NCBI GenBank assembly: GCA_016194455.1
Contig: JACQBN010000008.1
Span: 1-38,562, forward strand
Length of the DNA stretch: 38,562 nt
Direction: 5' to 3'
Source: Candidatus Kaiserbacteria bacterium
GTDB lineage: Bacteria > Patescibacteriota > Minisyncoccia > Phycocordibacterales > Phycocordibacteraceae
In this document: positions 9,086-15,825 of the stretch, piece by piece
How the letters are laid out: each line of letters begins with the position of its first letter
How positions within the stretch are numbered: position 1 is the first letter of the stretch
The notes under the pieces: model-generated
Databases searched by the model: none
What the model saw: only the letters and a program-made list of their open reading frames with translations
Told to the model about the DNA's origin: nothing
Translations under genes and position numbers: made by a program

Positions 9086-9170
9086 GCGCGTGCGGCGGAT
9101 ACAACCGCCGCACGCGCCATCCGCCTCGCGGCGGATATGTATAAGGGGCGGAGACATCGTCGGCCCCTTA
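9086..9170 (+). other. Three tandem hairpins between the moxR-like and VWA genes
   Basis: Three perfect inverted repeats follow the moxR-like stop. Hairpin 1 has 13-bp arms at 9086-9098 and 9105-9117 with loop ATACAA. Hairpin 2 is ATCCGCC-TCGC-GGCGGAT at 9119-9136. Hairpin 3 is TAAGGGGC/GCCCCTTA at 9142-9149 and 9163-9170. None is followed directly by a T run, so they are not standard terminators. They may stabilise or process the mRNA and set the ratio of the two proteins. Confidence 0.75.
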
Positions 9171-9221
9171 CAGTATCCGACACGTTTTTGTTCTTTCCAT
9201 CAGACAACCCAGGAGTGCTCC

Positions 9222-10154
9222 ATGGAACTCTTATTGTTTGGACTAGCAGCGCTTGCCGCTGCCGCTCTCGCATACTTGCTCTCGCGGGGGAAGCCTAAAG
9301 ACGAAACTCCAAAGGCCGAGCCGAAAGACGACGAAATACCCGACGCGGGGGAGGAAGAGCCCGGGCATGCAGCTGGCTCCGAGCCGCCACGCGAACAGCC
9401 TCGGTACCAAGCCCGCACCGCTGCCGCAATCGAGAAGATTGCGGATCGCATCGTCTTCGCCGCCGGCGTCGGCGTCTTCAAAGATATGAAGGTCGGCGAG
9501 ATGTTAGTCCCCTCGCCGATTCCGAGCGATGAAATCGGCATTCGGCCCATCCGCGAGATTGCGGAAATCCCGCAGACGCTCCCGGACGCGCTCGCGGTCG
9601 ACGACGACCGCTTCTACGCCGCCCTGGCCGCTCACCGGCTACCAGTGATCGAATACCAAGAGCGCGTCGATGTCCGCGAGGATATAACGGGTCAGCCCCG
9701 GAAAATCCTCGTACTCATCGTCGATGTCTCCGGCAGCATGGGAGAGGATGGCCGCATTGAATGGGCCATTGGCCTCTGCCACGCAGCGATTAAGAGAGCA
9801 ATCGCCGCGAATGCCGAAATAGCTCTGCTTCCGTTCACGGGCCGACCTGGGACGTGGCGTCACGCTGTGGGGAAGGACGAATGCCTCCTGCTCTCCAACC
9901 GACTCACGCAGTTCCTTACTCCGGACGGCGGCACGAGCATCAGGCTCGCGCTTGATGAAGGAATCCGGTTCCTCGCGGAGGAGACCTTCACAGATCGCCA
10001 GATCCTGCTTATCACCGACGGCGATGATAACGTTGACGCAGAGGGCACTCGTAACGCTCTCTCCTCCATCGGCGCAGTGCTCCACACGGTTTGCATCGGG
10101 CCCGGTAACCCGGATCTCCAGCAAGCCTCGGCGCATTACGACTTGCTTGCATGA
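9222..10154 (+). CDS. Membrane-anchored von Willebrand factor A domain protein
   Basis: 310 residues from ATG 9222. The start was chosen because AGGAG lies at 9211-9215 and because the protein then opens with a membrane anchor (LLLFGLAALAAAALAYLL, residues 3-20). An acidic/Pro linker (about 25-60) and an unassigned region follow, then a VWA domain with a complete MIDAS: DVSGS (168-172), Thr238 in DGGTSI and Asp266 in LITDGDD. MoxR ATPases often pair with VWA proteins that bind metal and partner proteins. Anchoring at the membrane suggests that the pair works on envelope proteins (inference). It is followed by a strong terminator. Confidence 0.88.
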   Translation: MELLLFGLAALAAAALAYLLSRGKPKDETPKAEPKDDEIPDAGEEEPGHAAGSEPPREQPRYQARTAAAIEKIADRIVFAAGVGVFKDMKVGEMLVPSPIPSDEIGIRPIREIAEIPQTLPDALAVDDDRFYAALAAHRLPVIEYQERVDVREDITGQPRKILVLIVDVSGSMGEDGRIEWAIGLCHAAIKRAIAANAEIALLPFTGRPGTWRHAVGKDECLLLSNRLTQFLTPDGGTSIRLALDEGIRFLAEETFTDRQILLITDGDDNVDAEGTRNALSSIGAVLHTVCIGPGNPDLQQASAHYDLLA

Positions 10155-10159
10155 ACGAC

Positions 10160-10189
10160 GGGCCGCCCGCTTGGGCGGCCCCTTTCTTT
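10160..10189 (+). terminator. Intrinsic terminator after the VWA gene
   Basis: Perfect 9-bp GC stem GGGCCGCCC/GGGCGGCCC with loop GCTT, followed by CTTTCTTT. It begins six bases after the VWA stop codon and ends the moxR-VWA unit. A further 7-bp inverted repeat (10191-10197 with 10209-10215) lies just beyond. Confidence 0.85.
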
Positions 10190-10260
10190 GACCGCACTAT
10201 TTGTTTCAGTGCGGTGGGGAAAGTCATCCCGAATTTGCCGAAGGGCGGTACAATGGTGCC

Positions 10261-11247
10261 ATGCGCCTCCGCGCTCTCTTGCTTGCTCTTGCGCCTTTGG
10301 CGCTTCTCGCCATTCCTTTGGCAGCGCACGCGACCGGCATTCCCTACTTCGGCCCCATCGTGCCGACCAACGCCTCGACCTGCGCCGCCGGCTGGCAGAG
10401 TCTCATCCAGCTCATCAACAATCTTGTCGCGCTCTTGATCACGCTCGCGATCGTATTCGTGGCGCCCATCATGATCGCGTATTCTGGTTTCCTCTACGTC
10501 GTGAATCCGGTCAAGCCCGAGGGCAGGAGCGAGGCGAATAAAATATTACGGAACACGGTCGTCGGCATCGTCATCGCGCTCGCCGCGTGGCTCATCGTAG
10601 ACGCGATCCTCACCGCGCTCACGACCCGCGGCATCAACGCGTGGACGAGCGGGCTCTTCAACAGCGGCTACGCCCCCTGCCTCCTTACCGACCAACAGCT
10701 CGCGACCTTCAACCAAAGTGCTGGCCAGACCACGAGCGGAGCAAGCGGCGCGGGTGGGACCGGAGCTCCGCTCTTGGCGGGCGGCAGCGGCGCCTGCGAT
10801 CCCTCGGTGGTCGCGCAGGGAGCGGCCGCAGGCGGTCAAGGCACCATCAGCAGCAACGAGGCTGGCATGCTTGCCTGCTTCGCACGTTACGAGAGTGCCT
10901 GCGGTACCAGCAACAATCTCAACTACAACTGGGGCAACGGATCAAGCGCAGCCGGAGCGCTCCAGGTAACCCTAAAAGGCAACAGCAGCTGTTACGACAA
11001 CGCTGCTTGCGAGGCGGCCGCGGGGACACCGGGCGTACCCCTCAACTGTGCTTCCGGATTCGACGGTCACGGAAACCCGATTCCCGGCAGTTCGGTGGTC
11101 GGTACCTGTACACAAGCGGCGGCAAATCTCGACTGCAGTTCTGCAGCGGCCGCATGCGTCTATGCGAAGCAGGGTCCCTCGGCCTGGACCGCCGACTCTC
11201 ACAGCGCGGGGCAACAGAGTTGCGTCAACCAATATGGCGGCGGCTGA
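10261..11247 (+). CDS. VirB2/TrbC-like membrane protein fused to a lysozyme-like (transglycosylase-like) domain
   Basis: 328 residues. It has a signal peptide (1-24, ending AAHA), a short exported segment and two membrane helices (about 54-77 and 98-120) flanking a cytoplasmic-like loop (NPVKPEGRSEANK). This is the hairpin layout of VirB2/TrbC pilin-like proteins abundant in CPR genomes. After a Ser/Gly/Ala linker (about 150-195), the C-terminal part has ACFARYESACG with a candidate catalytic Glu211, then GSSAAGALQVT and several cysteines. This matches the E...S..GA.GLMQ layout of lytic transglycosylases. It may open peptidoglycan for a surface fibre (inference). TACAAT lies six bases before the ATG and no Shine-Dalgarno sequence is visible, which predicts a leaderless mRNA. 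In-frame codons extend upstream, but without a supporting signal. Confidence 0.75.
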   Translation: MRLRALLLALAPLALLAIPLAAHATGIPYFGPIVPTNASTCAAGWQSLIQLINNLVALLITLAIVFVAPIMIAYSGFLYVVNPVKPEGRSEANKILRNTVVGIVIALAAWLIVDAILTALTTRGINAWTSGLFNSGYAPCLLTDQQLATFNQSAGQTTSGASGAGGTGAPLLAGGSGACDPSVVAQGAAAGGQGTISSNEAGMLACFARYESACGTSNNLNYNWGNGSSAAGALQVTLKGNSSCYDNAACEAAAGTPGVPLNCASGFDGHGNPIPGSSVVGTCTQAAANLDCSSAAAACVYAKQGPSAWTADSHSAGQQSCVNQYGGG

Positions 11248-11265
11248 TACGTTATGATGACCAAC

Positions 11266-11856
11266 ATGACGCGTTATCTACTCATCGGAGCTCTCGCGAT
11301 TATCGTCGTCGGTGGCGCGCTCTACCTTTTTTCTGGGACAAATAAAAACGCGGGGACGACCACCAATTCCTCGCCAGGATTACCGGCAGCGGGCTCCACC
11401 GGGCAGAGCTCGTCGGGCTCCGCGACTGGCCCCGGCACTCCCGCTTCGACACTGATCCTGCCTGAGCGCGACACGAGCACGTCCATCACCACCAACGATT
11501 TCATCCACAACGGTACGACGATCGAGGACCCGGAAAACAAAGGAGACTATTATCTCGCCGGAAGCCTTGGCTATTGCCTCAAGGACGGCACGTGCCCCTC
11601 AGGCGCTCCCTCAAATGATTACCACATTGTCTATTTCTCGAAGGATCAATCATTCACGATCGCGCTTATTAAAGAATCGATTGGTACCGCGCGGCTTGCG
11701 GCCGAACAATTCCTGCTCGCAACGCTTGGCGTCTCGGAGAACGATCTTTGCAACTTAAAGTATTACGTTGGTACGGACATTTACACTAATTCCCTCTACG
11801 CCGGCAAGAATCTCGGCTTCAGCTTCTGCCCCGGCGCGACCGCGCTCCCGAAATAG
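11266..11856 (+). CDS. Membrane-anchored protein of unknown function
   Basis: 196 residues from ATG 11266. ATGs at 11254 and 11257 are also in frame. I prefer 11266 because TATGAT (11253-11258) lies seven bases before it and the protein then opens directly with a membrane anchor (YLLIGALAIIVVGGALYLF). A Gly/Ser/Thr-rich linker (about 25-60) leads to a globular domain of about 130 residues with four cysteines (two around YCLKDGTC, then DLCNL and SFCPG) that could form disulfides outside the cell. I do not recognise the family. It follows the VirB2-like gene by 18 bases and may serve the same surface structure. Confidence 0.7.
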   Translation: MTRYLLIGALAIIVVGGALYLFSGTNKNAGTTTNSSPGLPAAGSTGQSSSGSATGPGTPASTLILPERDTSTSITTNDFIHNGTTIEDPENKGDYYLAGSLGYCLKDGTCPSGAPSNDYHIVYFSKDQSFTIALIKESIGTARLAAEQFLLATLGVSENDLCNLKYYVGTDIYTNSLYAGKNLGFSFCPGATALPK

Positions 11857-11869
11857 AATAGCGTCGCTC

Positions 11870-11934
11870 GCAAGTCACAAAAAACAGAGCGCTCGGGCCG
11901 CTAGGCCAATTCCACTCTGTTTTTTGTGACTTGC
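11870..11934. terminator. 20-bp perfect inverted repeat at convergent gene ends
   Basis: Arms 11870-11889 and 11915-11934 are perfect complements with a 25-base loop and include an A6/T6 tract. The right arm encodes the last residues of MiaA (around EQVTKNR). The repeat lies between the stop codons of two convergent genes and probably acts as a two-way terminator or RNA 3'-end stabiliser. The T tract sits inside the stem, which is atypical. Confidence 0.6.
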
Positions 11935-12755
11935 TCGCTTCGCAACTTCCGCAGCCAGGCCCTCTGGCGGCGCGCGTATTGAGATAATTTGGCGGTAAGG
12001 GTCGGCATAAGGGACTCTCGCGTGCGCTCCTCGCGCAGATATTCACCAACAACTTTATATTCCAGCCCGAGCTCGTTGAGGCGCGCATCTCCAACGTGGT
12101 CGCGCACGCGCCGTACTTCGTCGATCAACCCACGTGCGAAGGCACTTTCAAGACGTACCTCAATGCGCTTTCGTAGTTCATCAGCGGATGGGTTGATGAT
12201 GATCCATTCGGTTTGATAGCGCGCGCCGCGAAGCGGCGCGCGCTCCGGCACTTTCCCCTTCGCGTCGATAATTTCAAGCGCGCGGATAAGGCGGCGTCGG
12301 TTCTTGGAATCAAGTTCCGCTGCGCGACGCGCATCAGTTTCTTGCACTTTTTTAAAAAGTTCCTCGTCTGACAGTTTCTCTAACTGCGCGCGTAGTTCGG
12401 GATTCGCGCTGCTCTCGGGGAGCCCCTTCAAAAGCGCATCAAAATAGAAGTGCGTGCCGCCCCCGAGAATCGGAAGCCTGCCGCGCGCGCTGACTTCCGC
12501 AATAAGTTGCGTCGCGTCATGTACGAAATCTCCCGCCGAATATGTTTCTTTGGGGTCGCGGATATCAATCAGGTGATGCGGCACTCCACGCATCTCCTCT
12601 AGCGTCGTCTTTTCCGTTCCAATATCGAGCCCGCAATACACTTGGCGGGAATCTACGGAGATTACTTCTCCGTTTCGGGCAAGCGCCTCTTCAACCGCGC
12701 GCGCGGATTTGCCCGAGGCGGTCGGGCCCGCGATGCAGAGGATCGTTGTGCTCAT
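11901..12755 (-). CDS. miaA: tRNA dimethylallyltransferase
   Basis: Transfers a dimethylallyl group to A37 of tRNAs that read codons starting with U. 284 residues from ATG 12755 (family about 300). It has P-loop CIAGPTASGKS, the DSRQVY and GLDIGTEK motifs, PHHLIDI and the GGTHFYFDALL segment. The start was chosen because MSTTILCIAGPTASGKS is the expected N-terminus and a TACCAT hexamer sits eight bases upstream. An in-frame extension to 12815 would run through the divergent promoter. It is divergent from the peroxiredoxin gene. Confidence 0.95.
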   Translation of the reverse strand: MSTTILCIAGPTASGKSARAVEEALARNGEVISVDSRQVYCGLDIGTEKTTLEEMRGVPHHLIDIRDPKETYSAGDFVHDATQLIAEVSARGRLPILGGGTHFYFDALLKGLPESSANPELRAQLEKLSDEELFKKVQETDARRAAELDSKNRRRLIRALEIIDAKGKVPERAPLRGARYQTEWIIINPSADELRKRIEVRLESAFARGLIDEVRRVRDHVGDARLNELGLEYKVVGEYLREERTRESLMPTLTAKLSQYARRQRAWLRKLRSEQVTKNRVELA

Positions 12756-12763
12756 CGAGCGCG

Positions 12764-12773
12764 ATGGTATCAT
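12764..12773. promoter_or_regulatory. Symmetric divergent promoter, miaA/peroxiredoxin
   Basis: ATGGTATCAT reads as an extended -10 in both directions: TG-G-TATCAT on plus and TG-A-TACCAT on minus. The minus reading lies eight bases from the miaA ATG. The plus reading lies 22 bases from peroxiredoxin ATG 12796. The same arrangement recurs at 36471-36480. Confidence 0.5.
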
Positions 12774-12795
12774 GAAAGGGAATAACCCCAAAAAT

Positions 12796-13455
12796 ATGCG
12801 AGAGATGAAGAGCAACTATTGTGAGCATTGCGGCGAGTTCCATGATCATCCGCGCGACTACACGAGTCGCGTGCGGGTCGGCGAGAGCGTGCCCGATTTT
12901 GAATTTGAGATCTATCAGAACGATCAAACGAAAAAGCTCTCGCTCTCCTCGCTCCGCGGCAAGTGGGCGGTGCTCGTCTTCTATCCCGCGGACTTCAGCT
13001 TCGTCTGCCCGACCGAGCTCGAGGAGTTCGCCAAACTCTACCCGAAGTTCCAAGAGCTCAACGCTGAAGTGATTTCTATTTCCGCCGACACCGTCTATAC
13101 CCACAAGGCTTGGCACGACACCTCGGCGGCGATTAAACAGGTGAAGTATCCGATGGCCGCCGACCCCGCAGGCAAGCTCTCCTACGCCTTCGGCGTATTG
13201 ATTGAGGGTGGAGCAGCGGAACTCACTCCGGACGAGGGTCTCGCGATGCGCGGCACCTTCATCATCGACCCGGCCGGGATCCTGCGCGCCCTCGAGATCA
13301 ACGACAACTCCATGGGTCGCAAGGCTGCGGAGACGCTCCGCAAGCTGCAGATGGCGCAGTACGTGGAGACGCACAAAGGCCAGGTCTGCCCGGCCTCCTG
13401 GGAGCCTGGCGACGATACGCTTGAGCCCGGGATGGATTTGGTAGGGAAAATATAA
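12796..13455 (+). CDS. AhpC/TSA-family 2-Cys peroxiredoxin with N-terminal CxxC
   Basis: Thiol peroxidase that reduces H2O2 and organic peroxides. 219 residues. Peroxidatic Cys71 lies in DFSFVCPTE and resolving Cys198 in GQVCPASW, as in AhpC. An unusual N-terminal extension, NYCEHCGEFHDHP, holds a CxxC pair and three histidines that could bind metal or accept electrons. The start is uncertain: ATGs at 12772 and 12805 are in frame. I take 12796 because 12772 overlaps the putative -10 (TATCAT 12768-12773). No AhpF or thioredoxin gene is adjacent. It is followed by a GC-rich terminator. Confidence 0.92.
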   Translation: MREMKSNYCEHCGEFHDHPRDYTSRVRVGESVPDFEFEIYQNDQTKKLSLSSLRGKWAVLVFYPADFSFVCPTELEEFAKLYPKFQELNAEVISISADTVYTHKAWHDTSAAIKQVKYPMAADPAGKLSYAFGVLIEGGAAELTPDEGLAMRGTFIIDPAGILRALEINDNSMGRKAAETLRKLQMAQYVETHKGQVCPASWEPGDDTLEPGMDLVGKI

Positions 13456-13463
13456 AAAGAAAA

Positions 13464-13484
13464 ACCGGCCCCGAGGGGGCCGGT
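13464..13484. terminator. Intrinsic terminator between convergent peroxiredoxin and pyrE
   Basis: Perfect 9-bp stem ACCGGCCCC-GAG-GGGGCCGGT. On the minus strand it is followed by a T-rich run (TTTTTC then TTTTTATA), making it a strong terminator for pyrE. On the plus strand it is followed only by GTCGTTTA, a weaker signal for the peroxiredoxin gene. Confidence 0.85.
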
Positions 13485-13489
13485 GTCGT

Positions 13490-14161
13490 TTACGAATGGG
13501 AAACGACTCTTCGATTGGCCGAGATTTCGTCGAGCCCCTCTACAACGCGTTCTCGGGGCCAGATGCCGTGTTCAGCGAAGGCAAACAATATCTCACGCAA
13601 CTTCCAGATGCCTTGAACGCGATATCCCGCAGCCACCAGCATCTCGATGCCGCCCTCTTGGCGATCCACGAGGACGAGATGGTGCATCGTATCCACGGGG
13701 TAACCGTCTTCGCGCAAGCGCCGGAACCATTCGAGCTTGGAGGCTCCGTCAGTGATGGTGTTGTCGAGGGTGACGTGCTCGAGATTCTCAGCGTTCGGGC
13801 GACCATCGACCCAGTGCTGATGGGCGCCGTGCTCTTTCTTCTTCTCGCGGAGCACCTCGAAGGCGAACATCCCGTCCGGGTGTGTGGCCGCGGCTTGCGC
13901 GAGCGGCCTGCCCGCAGAGGGAATACCGATCAGGCAGGGCCGGCGGTGGACCGAAACGACCTCCCAGACCTTTTGTACGATGATACCGCCGATGTCGATG
14001 AGCAGATCTGGATTGTGGGTCAGGTCTTCTCGGCCGCCGACGTAGACGCGCGACTTCAGCGCAGGGTTTTTGAAGGTGACGGGTTCATCCTTCCAGGCGA
14101 TGAAGCCAGAATCGGCGATGCGGTAGAGAAGCGAGATATCGGGCACTGTTGGCAACGGCAT
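13490..14161 (-). CDS. pyrE: Orotate phosphoribosyltransferase-like protein
   Basis: Type I phosphoribosyltransferase that joins orotate to PRPP in UMP synthesis. 223 residues from ATG 14161, chosen for the strong Shine-Dalgarno GAGGAGA just upstream. The segment TLDNTITDGASKLE sits where OPRT has its PRPP loop (E/D-D..TSG/TG.S). HLVLVDRQEGG then corresponds to the OPRT VLLDREQGG signature followed by G..L.S...L. The second acidic residue of the PRPP loop is Asn here. The neighbouring pyrF supports the call. The gene has its own terminator. Confidence 0.78.
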   Translation of the reverse strand: MPLPTVPDISLLYRIADSGFIAWKDEPVTFKNPALKSRVYVGGREDLTHNPDLLIDIGGIIVQKVWEVVSVHRRPCLIGIPSAGRPLAQAAATHPDGMFAFEVLREKKKEHGAHQHWVDGRPNAENLEHVTLDNTITDGASKLEWFRRLREDGYPVDTMHHLVLVDRQEGGIEMLVAAGYRVQGIWKLREILFAFAEHGIWPRERVVEGLDEISANRRVVSHS

Positions 14162-14225
14162 GCGCGTTCTCCTCGAGAGGACAGGGTTATCCGACTGCAG
14201 AATAGCATGGGAAAAGTAAAAGAAA

Positions 14226-14252
14226 ATCCCGCGCGGCAGAGCCGCGCGGGAT
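14226..14252 (-). terminator. Intrinsic terminator after pyrF
   Basis: 12-bp perfect stem (arms 14226-14237 and 14241-14252) with a 3-base loop, followed on the minus strand by TTTCTTTTAC. It lies between pyrF and pyrE, so the two genes are probably separate transcription units despite their order. Confidence 0.88.
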
Positions 14253-14262
14253 CGCATGTTGA

Positions 14263-14988
14263 TTATCGAGTCGCGCCCTCGATCGTGCGCGCGAGAACCC
14301 GCGCGGCGTATCCGGGGTCGCTCGCCGTAGTGATCATTGAGCCGATAATGTAGTAATCGGCGCCGAGTGTGGCGAAATTCTGAATCGTGTCGAAGCGCAC
14401 CTGGTCGAGCTCCGAGCTCCCCTCCGGCCGCACCCCGACCGCAATGCGCTTCAATTCTGGATACTTCCCGGCCAAGAGGCGGATCACAAGCGGCGAGGCG
14501 ATGATGCCCCATGCGCCGCCGTCGCGGGCATACTGTGCGAACTGGTCCGCTTTCCGCTCCAGGTCGCCATACATGCCGCGGATCTGGTCTTTAGAAAGCG
14601 AGGAAAGGAAGATCACGGCGGCGATGCCTCCAATGCCAAGCTTCGCGAAGTCTAACTCCGGACGTGCCTCGGCGAATCCTTCAGCCGCGGCCCGGAGCAT
14701 ATCAATGCCGCCGCATGCGTGCGCGGTAACGATCCACGCGCCGTGTCTCGCGAACGCGCGTGCCAGATTCCGCGCCTCGCGGGGCACCTCGTAGATCTTG
14801 CGATCCGCAAGGACGCATCCCCACGCCTTGAGGTTGCCGATAACTTTGCAGTGCCCCTCGGGATCGGCATCTCCAAGCACATGTTCCTTGAAGCCCCACA
14901 CGCAATCGTGAGTCGCTTGTGCAATGCTCGTCGCCCGCGCAAGTGGCATACCATCCATGGCGATAACGATCTTATGTTTTATGGTCAC
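14263..14988 (-). CDS. pyrF: Orotidine 5'-phosphate decarboxylase
   Basis: Last step of UMP synthesis: decarboxylates OMP. 241 residues, a usual length for a TIM-barrel PyrF. Motifs are KIVIAMDG (first strand), LADRKIYEVP (equivalent to the catalytic D.K..DIP), TAHACGG, and a phosphate-binding end with AVGVRPEG and DYYIIGSMIT. The third catalytic residue is Glu instead of Asp (DRKIYE). I chose GTG 14988 because GAGGAGG lies eight bases upstream; longer frames from 15039 or 15177 run through that signal. Confidence 0.85.
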   Translation of the reverse strand: MTIKHKIVIAMDGMPLARATSIAQATHDCVWGFKEHVLGDADPEGHCKVIGNLKAWGCVLADRKIYEVPREARNLARAFARHGAWIVTAHACGGIDMLRAAAEGFAEARPELDFAKLGIGGIAAVIFLSSLSKDQIRGMYGDLERKADQFAQYARDGGAWGIIASPLVIRLLAGKYPELKRIAVGVRPEGSSELDQVRFDTIQNFATLGADYYIIGSMITTASDPGYAARVLARTIEGATR

Positions 14989-15048
14989 CCTCAATTCCTC
15001 CTCGGTTTGAACGAGACCAATCCGCCGGAACTCTAGCATAAACCTGCG

Positions 15049-15090
15049 AAAAGAAAAAGTCCCGAGCAGAGTTGTATTCTGCGAGGGACT
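15049..15090 (-). terminator. Intrinsic terminator after the 159-aa unknown gene
   Basis: Minus-strand stem formed by AGTCCC and GGGACT, plus an upper CAGA/TCTG part with a two-base internal mismatch, followed by TTTTTCTTTT. It separates the unknown gene from pyrF. Confidence 0.75.
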
Positions 15091-15118
15091 CGAATACGAA
15101 ATATCGCTACCAAAGTCG

Positions 15119-15598
15119 CTACACAAACATTTCGGCGGCGTAACGTTTGGAAAAAAAACGGAACTTGATCCGGTCAAGCATGGAGGGCGCGGCCTTGCCC
15201 CACCGCGCGAGCTTCACGAATGCATCACCGTTCAGGTCCATGAAGTCCTTGAACTCGTAGTCCACCGGATCTCCCTTGTGGAATTCGAGGATGACATCCC
15301 AGCCATTCTCCCTAGCCGACATACACGTGAATATGCCACAATGCACCGCGTCGCTGAACTGGACGAACTTATCGTTCCGCGCATTGGTCAGCCGAACGTC
15401 CACCATCTCGCATGTTGCGCCGTACTTGCGGATCGCCTCGTCGATCGAGACCGTCCGTCCCCTACCGGGTGCCCACCGCAGACCCGCCAGTTGTCCATCA
15501 GCGTAGATGTTCATCTGGAAGATCGGCATAGGGTAACCCTTGAAATTGAGGAACTCCTGGGCTTTTTTAAGCCCACCAAGCGTTGGTTTATAACCCAC
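15119..15598 (-). CDS. Hypothetical protein, 159 aa
   Basis: Start GTG 15598, chosen because AAAGGAG lies eight bases upstream and a promoter lies at 15661-15689. The soluble protein has mixed alpha/beta character. Notable stretches are KAQEFLNFKGYPMPIFQMN, CEMVDVRLTN, DAVHCGIFTC and WDVILEFHKGDPVDYEFKDFMD. No membrane segment and no family I recognise. It has its own promoter and terminator, so it is monocistronic and its position next to pyrF does not show a shared role. Confidence 0.7.
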   Translation of the reverse strand: MGYKPTLGGLKKAQEFLNFKGYPMPIFQMNIYADGQLAGLRWAPGRGRTVSIDEAIRKYGATCEMVDVRLTNARNDKFVQFSDAVHCGIFTCMSARENGWDVILEFHKGDPVDYEFKDFMDLNGDAFVKLARWGKAAPSMLDRIKFRFFSKRYAAEMFV

Positions 15599-15660
15599 GG
15601 CGTTTTCTCCTTTCAGTATGCAGCTTTTTTCATCCAGACACCACGCCTGAATCCAGCTCA

Positions 15661-15689
15661 ACTTTAGTATATATGGGACTTACTGTCAA
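15661..15689 (-). promoter_or_regulatory. Promoter for the 159-aa unknown gene
   Basis: Minus strand: TTGACA (15684-15689), 17-base spacer, TAAAGT (15661-15666). Predicted transcript start near 15655, giving a leader of roughly 55 bases before GTG 15598. Confidence 0.6.
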
Positions 15690-15716
15690 GCCCAACAGGA
15701 ATTACGATTTCTGGTG

Positions 15717-15800
15717 TGGTGCCGGGGGTGGGACTTGGACCCACATGTCTTGCGACAACGGGTTTTGAATCCGTCGCGTATACCATTCCGCCACCCCGGC
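15717..15800 (-). tRNA. tRNA-Leu (anticodon CAA)
   Basis: Class II tRNA with acceptor GCCGGGG/CCCCGGC, discriminator A and encoded CCA (15717-15719). Anticodon arm ACGGA-TTCAAAA-CCCGT has an A-C mismatch at pair 31-39. T arm GTGGG-TCCAAGT-CCCAC has C instead of the near-universal T at position 55. It is divergent from parB. Confidence 0.93.
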
Positions 15801-15825
15801 CTCGCGGCATGCTAACATATTTCTA

